From: JAYOEY01 sp038116945
GTDB lineage: Bacteria; Pseudomonadota; Alphaproteobacteria; MPNO01; UBA2964
NCBI GenBank assembly: GCA_038116945.1
Contig: JAYOEY010000004.1
Coordinates: 186,001-250,000, forward strand
Direction of reading: 5' to 3'
Length of the DNA: 64,000 nucleotides
Shown: positions 15,591-22,564 of the stretch, one piece after another
Numbering within the stretch: position 1 is the stretch's first letter
Layout of the letters: the number at the start of each line of letters is the position of its first letter
Translations under genes and position numbers: made by a program
The notes under the pieces: generated by a model
Databases searched by the model: none
What the model saw: only the letters and a program-made list of their open reading frames with translations
Told to the model about the DNA's origin: nothing

Positions 15591-18242
15591 GTGGAACAAA
15601 ACATCTACGCCTATATATTACGCCATTCAATGCGACAGCAGGTCGTGATCACTCTGATCGCGGCCGGGTCGCTGCCTTTTCTCTACGCCTTCTACGAACT
15701 GCCCAAACGCATCATCAACGAGGCGATCCAGAGCAAGAAAATCACCTACCCCACCGAGTTCCTCGGGCTGGAGTTCGACCAGGTTTCCTATCTGTTTACG
15801 CTGTGCGGCCTGTTTCTCGCGCTCGTGCTGATCAACCAGGTCTTCAAATACGCGATCAACGTCTATAAGGGGCTGACCGGCGAGCGCATGCTGCGCCGGC
15901 TGCGCTACGAGCTCTATGCGCGGGTGCTGCGCTTCCCGCAGCCGACCTTCCGAAAGATGTCGAGCGGAGAGATCTCGCAGATGATCAACGCCGAGGTCGA
16001 ACCACTCGGCGGCTTTATCGGCGACGCGTTTTCGACGCCGGCCTTCCAGGGCGGGACGCTGCTGGTCATTTTCGGCTTCGTCATCTGGCAGGACGTGTGG
16101 CTCGCGGCAGCCGCGATCATGTTCTACCCGGTTCAGTTCTACGTCATACCGAAGCTGCAGCGGCGCGTGAACCTGCTCGCCAAGCATCGCGTTCAGCTCG
16201 TGCGCGGTCTGTCGCAGAACATCAGCGAGACGGTCGCCGGCGTGCAGGAAATCCACGCCAGCAACGCCGCCCGGCTGGAGCTCGCGGGCGTGTCGGGGCG
16301 GCTCGGAGACATCTTCGAAACGCGTTTCAAGATCTTTCTCTGGAAGTTCGTCATCAAGTTCATCAACAACACGGTCAACCATCTTGGCCCGTTCTTCTTC
16401 TATTCGGTGGGCGGCTATTTCGTGATCAACGGGCGGCTGGAGCTCGGCACGCTTGTGGCCGTGATCGCCGCCAACAAGGACCTCGCCGCCCCCTGGAAGG
16501 AGCTGCTCAACTATTACCAGCGGCGCGAAGACGCCCGCATCAAGTACGAACAGGTGGTGGAGCAGTTCGAGCCGCCCGGCATCATGAACGAAGACATCCA
16601 GCTGGGCGAACCGGACGATCCGCCCGCGCTCAGGGGCGCCTTTGAAGGCTCCGCCGTCAAGCTCGAGGACGACACCGGCCATGCGCTGATCGAATCGGCC
16701 ACGTTCTCGACGGCGGGGGGTTCGCATGTCGCCGTCGTCGGCGCGGGCAGCAGCGGCAAGGATCAGCTGGCCGCCCTGGTCGCCCGTCTGGTGTCCCCTT
16801 CCGGCGGCTCGCTCAGGATCGACGGCATCAAGATGGAAGATCTTCCCGAGGCGGTGACGGGACGCCGGATCGGCTATGTGGGCGCCAGCGCTTTCATGTT
16901 CGCCGCGACCGTCCGGGACAACCTGACATACGGGCTCAAGCACCGGCCGATGATCCCGGCCGGTTACGACGACGGAGCCGCCGCCGCAAGGCGCAAGTGG
17001 GAAATCGAGGCCGCCCGTTCGGGCAATTCCGAGGATGACCCCGCCGCCGACTGGATCGATTACGGAGCTGCCGGCGTGGCCGACAGCGCAGCCCTGACGC
17101 CGCGGATCCTGGACGTGCTGAAGATGGTCGATCTGGCGCCCGACATATACGAGCTGGGGCTCCGCGGCACGATCGATCCGGCGTCCAATCCCGATTTCGC
17201 CGACGGCATGCTGAGGGCCCGCGCCGCCTTCCGCGAACGGCTTGCCGCGCAGGATTTGAGCGATCTCGTCGAGGTTTTCGATATCGAGAGATTTAACGAG
17301 AACGCCACCGTCGGGGAGAACCTGCTGTTCGGACAGCCGGTCGGCGGCACCTTCAATCTGGAACAGCTCGCGGCGCACCCCTACGTCATAGAGGTGCTGG
17401 ATCTGGCGGAGCTGACCGACGACATGCTCGACGCAGGCCAGCACGTCGCCTCGACCATGGTCGAGCTGTTCGCGGACCTTCCTCCCGGACACGAATTTTT
17501 CGAGCGCTACGCCTTCATCAACCACGAGGACCTGCCGGTGTATCAGGCGCTTCTGGCCCGGCTGGGACGGGAAGGAAAGGAGGCCCTGAAACCGGAAGAG
17601 CGCACCATCCTTCTGTCGCTGCCGTTTCGGGTATCGCCGGCGCGCCACCGCCTCGACGTGGTGACGGACACGTTCAAGGAACGCCTGCTGAAAGCGCGCC
17701 GGATTTTCGCCGACAATCTGCCGGCGGATCTTGAGTCCGCGGTCGAGCATTTCGACGAAAATCGCTACACGGCCGCGGCGTCGCTGCAGGACAACATCCT
17801 GTTCGGCAAGCTCGCCTACGGGCACGCACGCGGCGCGGAACGCATCGGCGCGGTCATCGCCGAGGTTGTCGACGGGCTGAACCTGCGGGAAGAGGTCATG
17901 GCGGTAGGGCTGAGCCACCATGTCGGCATCGGCGGCGGGCGGCTTTCGTCGATCCAGAGACAGAAGCTCGGAATAGCCCGCGCCGTTCTCAAGCGACCGG
18001 ATGTGCTGATCCTCAACGAGGCGACCGCGGTCATCGACGGCGCAAGCCAGACACGGATCCTGGATGCGCTGCTGGCGGAATTCGAGGGCAGAACCCTCAT
18101 CTGGGTCCTTCACCGGGCGAGCCAGGCGAACCGGTTCGAGAAGGTAATTGTCATGCAGGCCGGACACATCGTCGAGCACGGCGCCTATGACGAGGTGTTG
18201 AAGGACGGCTCCATCCTGCAGGATCTGATCCAGGCCGAATAG
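15591..18242 (+). CDS. ABC exporter-type protein with degenerate, expanded nucleotide-binding domain
   Basis: An 883-residue protein. Residues 1-330 form an ABC-exporter transmembrane domain (helices near 16-37, 68-90, 150-190 and 250-300, and a coupling segment FPQPTFRKMSSGEIS). The ATPase domain is atypical: the Walker A is GAGSSGKD (384-391, Asp replacing Ser/Thr), the Q-loop Gln is lost (IGYVGASAF, 427-435), the signature reads GGGRLSSIQRQ instead of LSGGQ, and Walker B is LILNEATAVID with Glu810 kept. His841 is present. About 390 residues separate Walker A from the signature, against about 100 normally, and this insert repeats a Q-loop-like element. The GTG at 15591 has GGAGGC upstream. 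It is divergent from the glycan module and 15 bp before a cNMP-binding gene. Function is unknown. Confidence 0.75.
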   Translation: MEQNIYAYILRHSMRQQVVITLIAAGSLPFLYAFYELPKRIINEAIQSKKITYPTEFLGLEFDQVSYLFTLCGLFLALVLINQVFKYAINVYKGLTGERMLRRLRYELYARVLRFPQPTFRKMSSGEISQMINAEVEPLGGFIGDAFSTPAFQGGTLLVIFGFVIWQDVWLAAAAIMFYPVQFYVIPKLQRRVNLLAKHRVQLVRGLSQNISETVAGVQEIHASNAARLELAGVSGRLGDIFETRFKIFLWKFVIKFINNTVNHLGPFFFYSVGGYFVINGRLELGTLVAVIAANKDLAAPWKELLNYYQRREDARIKYEQVVEQFEPPGIMNEDIQLGEPDDPPALRGAFEGSAVKLEDDTGHALIESATFSTAGGSHVAVVGAGSSGKDQLAALVARLVSPSGGSLRIDGIKMEDLPEAVTGRRIGYVGASAFMFAATVRDNLTYGLKHRPMIPAGYDDGAAAARRKWEIEAARSGNSEDDPAADWIDYGAAGVADSAALTPRILDVLKMVDLAPDIYELGLRGTIDPASNPDFADGMLRARAAFRERLAAQDLSDLVEVFDIERFNENATVGENLLFGQPVGGTFNLEQLAAHPYVIEVLDLAELTDDMLDAGQHVASTMVELFADLPPGHEFFERYAFINHEDLPVYQALLARLGREGKEALKPEERTILLSLPFRVSPARHRLDVVTDTFKERLLKARRIFADNLPADLESAVEHFDENRYTAAASLQDNILFGKLAYGHARGAERIGAVIAEVVDGLNLREEVMAVGLSHHVGIGGGRLSSIQRQKLGIARAVLKRPDVLILNEATAVIDGASQTRILDALLAEFEGRTLIWVLHRASQANRFEKVIVMQAGHIVEHGAYDEVLKDGSILQDLIQAE

Positions 18243-18257
18243 ATACGAGGTGGTATC

Positions 18258-18704
18258 GTGAGTCTGAACGAAGAAGTCGAACTGCTACGGAACATTCCGC
18301 TGTTCGCGAAGATAGACCCTCCCAAGCTCAAGCTGCTCGCTTTCGCCAGCGAACGGATGTATTTCGCGGCCGGGCAAGAGCTGTTCCATCACGGCGAACA
18401 CGGCGATATGGCCTATATCATTATCGAAGGCGTCGCCGACGTAATCATCGATACGCCGAGCGGCCCCATCAAGGTCGCGCAAGTCGCAAAGAACGACATC
18501 GTCGGCGAGATTGCGATCCTGTGCGACGTGCCGCGCACGGCAACGGTTCAGGCCACCGAGAAGCTGACCACGCTCGCCATTTCCAAGGACCTGTTTTTCC
18601 AGATGATCCGCGAATACCCGCAGATGGCAATCGAGATCATGCGCGAACTGGCGCACCGGCTGGAAAACGCCAACCAGCTTCTGCGCGAAGCGACAGCCGG
18701 GTAA
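18258..18704 (+). CDS. Stand-alone cyclic-nucleotide-binding domain protein
   Basis: A 148-residue protein that is essentially one cNMP-binding beta-roll. The phosphate-binding cassette is seen as GEIAILCDVPRTATV with Glu84 and Arg93, the residues that bind ribose and phosphate in CRP/PKA-type domains. There is no helix-turn-helix, so it is not a transcription factor by itself; the C-terminal helix (IMRELAHRLENANQLL) may dimerise or contact a partner. GTG start with GAGGTGG upstream. Being 15 bp downstream of the degenerate ABC gene suggests it regulates that protein, which is inference. Confidence 0.8.
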   Translation: MSLNEEVELLRNIPLFAKIDPPKLKLLAFASERMYFAAGQELFHHGEHGDMAYIIIEGVADVIIDTPSGPIKVAQVAKNDIVGEIAILCDVPRTATVQATEKLTTLAISKDLFFQMIREYPQMAIEIMRELAHRLENANQLLREATAG

Positions 18705-18716
18705 CGCGCCGTCTCC

Positions 18717-19358
18717 TCATCGCCACGCGGCGACCGCCAGGTTTGCAGCCAGAGCCAGAAGGACGGTCCCCGCCGCCCGGTTCAGCAGCTTCTGCGCGCC
18801 GGGCGATTTCATGAGTTTCTCGCCAACCGTACCTGAGAACCAGGCGATGCTCCCGAAGACCAGCGACGTTGCCGCGATAAAGACCGCGCCAAGGACGAAA
18901 ATCTGAACCGTGACGTCGCCGCGCGCCGGGTCGGCGAATTGCGGCAGGAACGCCAGAAAGAAGAGAACGACCTTCGGGTTAGACAGGTTCATGACCACGC
19001 CGCGGGCATAGGATGCGGCAGGGCGGAGGCCCGTCTCCCCGGCAACGGAGACGGGACGGGACGCCGCGCGAAACGCCTGCCATGCAAGCCAGCAGAGATA
19101 GAGCGCGCCGCCGGTTCTGACGATGGAGAACGCCGTGGCGGACGCGGCGATCAGCGCGGCGACGCCAAGCGCGACCGCCGTCGTGTGAACCACCAGCCCC
19201 GTACAGAGACCGAGCGTCACCATCATCCCCGCCAGCCGCCCGTGCAGAGCGGACTGCGTCAGCACGAAAATATTGTCCGGGCCCGGCGAACAGCCGAGCG
19301 CGACCGAGGCCGCGAAAAAAAGCCAGAGCGTCTCGGAAGGGATCGAAAGAAATTCCAT
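18717..19358 (-). CDS. LysE/RhtB family amino-acid exporter
   Basis: A 213-residue inner-membrane protein with five or six hydrophobic helices. The N-terminal GCSPGPDNIFV matches the conserved GPDN block of LysE/RhtB exporters, and NLSNPKVVLFFLAFLPQF is the second family hallmark. Start MEFLSIP is chosen as the family-typical length; upstream in-frame Met would add about ten non-conserved residues. These exporters remove homoserine, threonine, lysine or similar metabolites; the substrate is not predictable. It is convergent with the cNMP-binding gene at a 12-bp spacing. Confidence 0.85.
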   Translation of the reverse strand: MEFLSIPSETLWLFFAASVALGCSPGPDNIFVLTQSALHGRLAGMMVTLGLCTGLVVHTTAVALGVAALIAASATAFSIVRTGGALYLCWLAWQAFRAASRPVSVAGETGLRPAASYARGVVMNLSNPKVVLFFLAFLPQFADPARGDVTVQIFVLGAVFIAATSLVFGSIAWFSGTVGEKLMKSPGAQKLLNRAAGTVLLALAANLAVAAWR

Positions 19359-19419
19359 GAAGCGTGCCGTCGCCGCGATACAGGGCAAGGTTCCGACGGC
19401 CGCGGCGTGCGGTCAACGA

Positions 19420-19451
19420 AAAGAAAACGGCGCCCCCCGGGAGGGGGCGCC
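19420..19451 (-). terminator. Rho-independent terminator of the hsp20 gene
   Basis: Read on the minus strand, a 9-bp perfect GC stem (GGCGCCCCC / GGGGGCGCC, loop of 5) is followed by GTTTTCTTTT. It lies 28 bp beyond the hsp20 stop codon and before the LysE gene. Confidence 0.85.
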
Positions 19452-19479
19452 GCCTGTTCGACTGGAGAGGAAGCCTGGG

Positions 19480-19938
19480 TCAGGCCGCCTTGTTCTCGAT
19501 CGTCTTCGGCTGGGCGCCGGTTGCGATCTCGATGGTCCGGGGCTTCAGCGCCTCGGGAACCTCGCGCTTGAGCTCGACGCTCAGCAGGCCGTTCTCGAGA
19601 TCCGCGCCGACGACGCGGATGTGATCGGCAAGCTGGAAGGTCCGCTCGAACGCCCGGCCGGCGATGCCTCGATGCAGGAACTTGCGGCCTTCGTCCGGTT
19701 CCCTCTGGCGGCCGCGCACGACGAGCGTGCTTTCCTTGGCCGTGATCTCAAGATCGTCGCGACCGAAACCGGCCACCGCGAGGGTGATGCGGTACCTGTC
19801 CTCGTCGACGCTCTCGATATTGTAGGGCGGATAGGAATCACCGTGTTCGGCGCCCTGCATGGCGGCGTCAAGCATGCGCGTCATGCGGTCGAATCCAACG
19901 GTGGAGCGAAACAGGGGTGAAAAATCGAAAGTAGCCAT
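19480..19938 (-). CDS. Small heat-shock protein, Hsp20 family
   Basis: A 152-residue alpha-crystallin-type chaperone, slightly longer than E. coli IbpA/B. The alpha-crystallin domain spans about 38-130 with the consensus NGLLSVELKREVPE (116-129), and an IEI anchor motif lies in the tail (RTIEIAT). The N-terminal FDFSPLFRSTVGFDRM resembles IbpA. It holds unfolding proteins in a refoldable state for DnaK/DnaJ, which are also in the window. Expression is probably controlled twice: by an RpoH-like promoter and by a ROSE-type RNA thermometer that hides its ribosome site. Confidence 0.92.
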   Translation of the reverse strand: MATFDFSPLFRSTVGFDRMTRMLDAAMQGAEHGDSYPPYNIESVDEDRYRITLAVAGFGRDDLEITAKESTLVVRGRQREPDEGRKFLHRGIAGRAFERTFQLADHIRVVGADLENGLLSVELKREVPEALKPRTIEIATGAQPKTIENKAA

Positions 19939-19943
19939 CGGTC

Positions 19944-19964
19944 ATATCCTCCTTCAAGCGATAT
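19944..19964 (-). promoter_or_regulatory. ROSE-type RNA thermometer, SD-sequestering hairpin
   Basis: On the minus-strand RNA, AUAUCGCUU pairs with the ribosome site in AGGAGGAUAU just before the hsp20 start codon. UCGCU fits the ROSE consensus UYGCU and pairs to AGGA with one bulged G, the diagnostic feature of ROSE elements in alphaproteobacterial hsp genes. Outer AU pairs (AUAU/AUAU) close the helix, giving a weak stem that should melt at heat-shock temperature. Confidence 0.8.
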
Positions 19965-20007
19965 CCGTTTGCGGGGCCGCCACCATGGCCGACCCCCATG
20001 CGTTGTT

Positions 20008-20033
20008 CGAAGGCCCGCCTGGCGGCGCCTTCG
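20008..20033 (-). promoter_or_regulatory. Upstream stem-loop of the hsp20 leader
   Basis: A strong GC-rich hairpin (CGAAGGC pairing with GGCCTTCG, with a nested CGCC/GGCG) lies at the 5' end of the predicted hsp20 leader. No U-tract follows, so it is not a terminator of xth; it is more likely the stable first stem found in ROSE leaders. Confidence 0.6.
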
Positions 20034-20039
20034 ATCCTT

Positions 20040-20068
20040 TATTTGGGAAGGGTTTTCACGGTTTCAAG
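20040..20068 (-). promoter_or_regulatory. Predicted RpoH (sigma-32) promoter of hsp20
   Basis: On the minus strand CTTGAA (20068-20063) and CCCAAATA (20047-20040) are 15 bases apart, close to the sigma-32 consensus CTTGAA-N13-15-CCCCATNT. Transcription would begin near 20033, giving a leader of about 95 bases that contains both hairpins above. Confidence 0.7.
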
Positions 20069-20152
20069 GGAAGAAAACGCAGGAATTTTCTTCTTGAAAA
20101 CAGCGACTTGCCGCATTTTGCGCAGCTTTCCGCGACGTCCGGCGAATGGCGC

Positions 20153-20938
20153 TCAGATATCGATGTCGATCGCGACCGGCGCGTGATCCGATGGTTTCTC
20201 CCAGCCGCGCGCGTCGCGCAGGATCCGGTAGCCGGCGAGCGCGTCCTCGAGCGCCGGCGTCACCCAGATATGGTCGAGCCTGCGCCCGCGGTCGCTGCCG
20301 GGCCAGGTCCGGTTTCTGTAACTCCACCAGGAATAGAGTTTTTCTTCCGGCGGAACGAACCGTCGCGCGACGTCGATCCAGTCATGGGCAGCCATGGCCC
20401 GGGTCAGCCCCTCGACCTCGACGGGCGTATGGCTGACCACGTTGAGAAGCTGCTTGTGCGACCAGACATCCTCTTCGCCGGGAGCGATGTTGAGATCGCC
20501 GACGAGGATCCGTTTCGCCTGCTTCTGGTTTTTGAAGAAGGCCTCCATCTCGTCGACGAAGGCGAGCTTGTGCGCGAACTTGTCGTTTTCCACGGGATCG
20601 GGAATATCGCCGCCGGCGGGAACGTAGAAATTATGAAGTTCGGTTCCGTCCGGCAGAACCGCCGCAATATGGCGGCAATCTTCCCTGTCGCACCAGTTTC
20701 GGCGCGGCATCTCCTCGACCGGCACGCGGGACAGGATGGCGACGCCGTTATAGCTCTTCATGCCGCGGAAAACGACGTGATCGAAACCCAGCGCCCTCAC
20801 GCCGTCCAGCGGAAACAGATCGTCCGGAACCTTGGTTTCCTGCAAACAGACGATATCGGGCCTGAGATCGGCAACGACCTTTTCCAGAACCGGAAGGCGC
20901 AGCCTCAGCGAGTTGATGTTCCAGGTCGCAATCCGCAC
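20153..20938 (-). CDS. xthA: Exodeoxyribonuclease III
   Basis: A 261-residue AP endonuclease and 3'-exonuclease of base-excision repair. Visible catalytic blocks are ATWNINSLR (Asn7), LQETKV (Glu34), VGDLNIAP and the terminal SDHAPV. Length matches the XthA family. GTG at 20938 is taken as the start because it directly opens the conserved RIATWNIN and lies 2 bp after the preceding stop; the longer open frame upstream is non-conserved. Position after ftsK and lolA is a common alphaproteobacterial arrangement, interrupted here by the amidotransferase gene. Confidence 0.93.
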   Translation of the reverse strand: MRIATWNINSLRLRLPVLEKVVADLRPDIVCLQETKVPDDLFPLDGVRALGFDHVVFRGMKSYNGVAILSRVPVEEMPRRNWCDREDCRHIAAVLPDGTELHNFYVPAGGDIPDPVENDKFAHKLAFVDEMEAFFKNQKQAKRILVGDLNIAPGEEDVWSHKQLLNVVSHTPVEVEGLTRAMAAHDWIDVARRFVPPEEKLYSWWSYRNRTWPGSDRGRRLDHIWVTPALEDALAGYRILRDARGWEKPSDHAPVAIDIDI

Positions 20939-20940
20939 GA

Positions 20941-21729
20941 TCAGGCGACCCGGTCCCGGCTGCGCCGCAGCGCATGCGCGCGCGCCGCATTGCCGAACTC
21001 CTCGAACAGGCGCGTGCCCAGCGGATGTTCGTCGAAACGCCATTCGGCATGCCACTGGACGCCGATCGTAAAATTCTTCGCGCTGGGCATGCGGACCGCC
21101 TCGATAACGCCGTCTTCCGCCACGGCCTCGATTTCGAACCCGGGCGCGGGTCGGTCGATCGCCTGTCCATGCAACGAATTGACGATGGTCTCCGTCTCTC
21201 CCAGCAGGGAATGGAGATAACCGCCTTCGGTGAGCGCGATGAGGTGGCGCGGCCCGAAGCGGAGCTCCATGTCCTCGGTATCGCGCCGCATGCGGTGATC
21301 CATCTTGCCATCCAGAACATGCACCCGGTAATGCAGCGTCCCGCCCATCGCGACGTTCATCTCCTGGATTCCGCGGCAGATGCCGAACACGGGAATCCCG
21401 CGATCGACGCAGGCCCGGACGAGCGGCAGCACCGTCGAATCGCGCGCCGGATCGATGTACTCGTCGTCCGGAAAGGGCGGTCCGCCGTAATGGTGCGGTT
21501 CGACATTGGCCCGGCCGCCGGTCAGCAGCAGCCCGTCCATCACATTAAGAAGAGTGTCGAAACAGAGGTCCGTGCCGAACGCGGGGATCATCACGGGAAC
21601 GGCGTTCGCGCCGGCCATGATGGCCTGCATGTATTTGCCGCCCACGCCGTGATGCGGCGTCGGACGCGTACTGTCCTGATTGAAGCCGGCGGGTACGCCG
21701 ATTATCGGTTTTAACGGGGAAGCAGGCAT
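20941..21729 (-). CDS. Gamma-glutamyl-gamma-aminobutyrate hydrolase family (class I GATase)
   Basis: A 262-residue peptidase C26 protein. The nucleophile elbow FGICRGIQE (Cys118) and the catalytic pair in VQWHAEW (His227, Glu229) are intact. PuuD-type enzymes cleave gamma-glutamyl-GABA during putrescine breakdown; other members hydrolyse related gamma-glutamyl compounds. No other polyamine gene is near, so the role is uncertain. Start at 21729 gives the usual SPLKPIIGVP opening. It runs into xth with a 2-bp gap. Confidence 0.83.
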   Translation of the reverse strand: MPASPLKPIIGVPAGFNQDSTRPTPHHGVGGKYMQAIMAGANAVPVMIPAFGTDLCFDTLLNVMDGLLLTGGRANVEPHHYGGPPFPDDEYIDPARDSTVLPLVRACVDRGIPVFGICRGIQEMNVAMGGTLHYRVHVLDGKMDHRMRRDTEDMELRFGPRHLIALTEGGYLHSLLGETETIVNSLHGQAIDRPAPGFEIEAVAEDGVIEAVRMPSAKNFTIGVQWHAEWRFDEHPLGTRLFEEFGNAARAHALRRSRDRVA

Positions 21730-21775
21730 TCCTATCTGGCTAGCATGGACGGCGGGCACCGGCAAGCCGGCGCGT

Positions 21776-22417
21776 CTAATCGGCCTCGGGCGCGTTCGCC
21801 CATTCCGGCGCATGATACACCAGCGCCCGAAGGTCGATCGTCGTGTTGAACCGGGGATCGAGCAGCCGGATGGTCGTCCGCACCTGCTGCGGGTCGATCA
21901 CGGACCAGCCGGCGAGCCGAAGCGGCTCCTTGTCGAAGACCAGCGTCAGCGTGCCGGATTTTTCTTCTCCCGCCTCCTTCAGGTGCAGATTCCATGCACC
22001 GTTTCTGTCGGTCAGCGCGGATACCGCGACGCGGTCGCCGAACACGATCCGGTCGCGCAGGAGCACTTCCGCCGGCGTCGCCGAGATCGGCACGCGGTTC
22101 GCTTCCTTCAGCTCGTGATCGACATAGGTGATCCAGATTCCATCCGCGTAAATTTCGATCGGCGTCGGCGGCGCATACGCGATTTTCATCCTGCCGGGCC
22201 GGGCAAGGATCAGCTCGCCTTCGGCGAACGAGCCTTGCGACGTGGTCTGAACAAATTTCGAGCTGAGCGTCCGGAGTCCGTTCAGATAGGTCTGGATCCG
22301 CGCCAGCGCCGCAAGATCGACGGGCGGCGCGGCCGGTTGCTGCGCGCGCGCGCCGCTGCACAGAGACAGGGCGATTATGAAAACCAGACTGCGGATCATG
22401 GCGGCGTTATTCGGCAT
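21776..22417 (-). CDS. lolA: Outer-membrane lipoprotein carrier LolA
   Basis: A 213-residue periplasmic protein with a signal peptide (SLVFIIALSLCSGARA) and a LolA-type fold: TLSSKFVQTTSQG near the start and ADGIWITYVDHELKEA in the core. It would ferry lipoproteins from the LolCDE complex to the outer membrane. The Met at 22399 is an alternative start and fits a shorter signal peptide. It lies directly downstream of ftsK, as in many alphaproteobacteria. Confidence 0.82.
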   Translation of the reverse strand: MPNNAAMIRSLVFIIALSLCSGARAQQPAAPPVDLAALARIQTYLNGLRTLSSKFVQTTSQGSFAEGELILARPGRMKIAYAPPTPIEIYADGIWITYVDHELKEANRVPISATPAEVLLRDRIVFGDRVAVSALTDRNGAWNLHLKEAGEEKSGTLTLVFDKEPLRLAGWSVIDPQQVRTTIRLLDPRFNTTIDLRALVYHAPEWANAPEAD

Positions 22418-22564
22418 TACTGTGGCGGCGATAAGGCAACCGCCCGCATTTCCCGTGCTGTGAGATACCCGTTATCCCTCTTTCCCCCGGATCGGGAAAG
22501 CGCCTTCCGGCGAATTCCTCCCCCCGCAACGCGCCCGAAAGAATGGCGAACGCGACGGGCGGGG

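Noticed and set aside
15627..18179. Very long minus-strand frame opposite the ABC gene
   Set aside because: It is a GC-rich antisense shadow of the plus-strand gene, with low-complexity sequence and no motifs.
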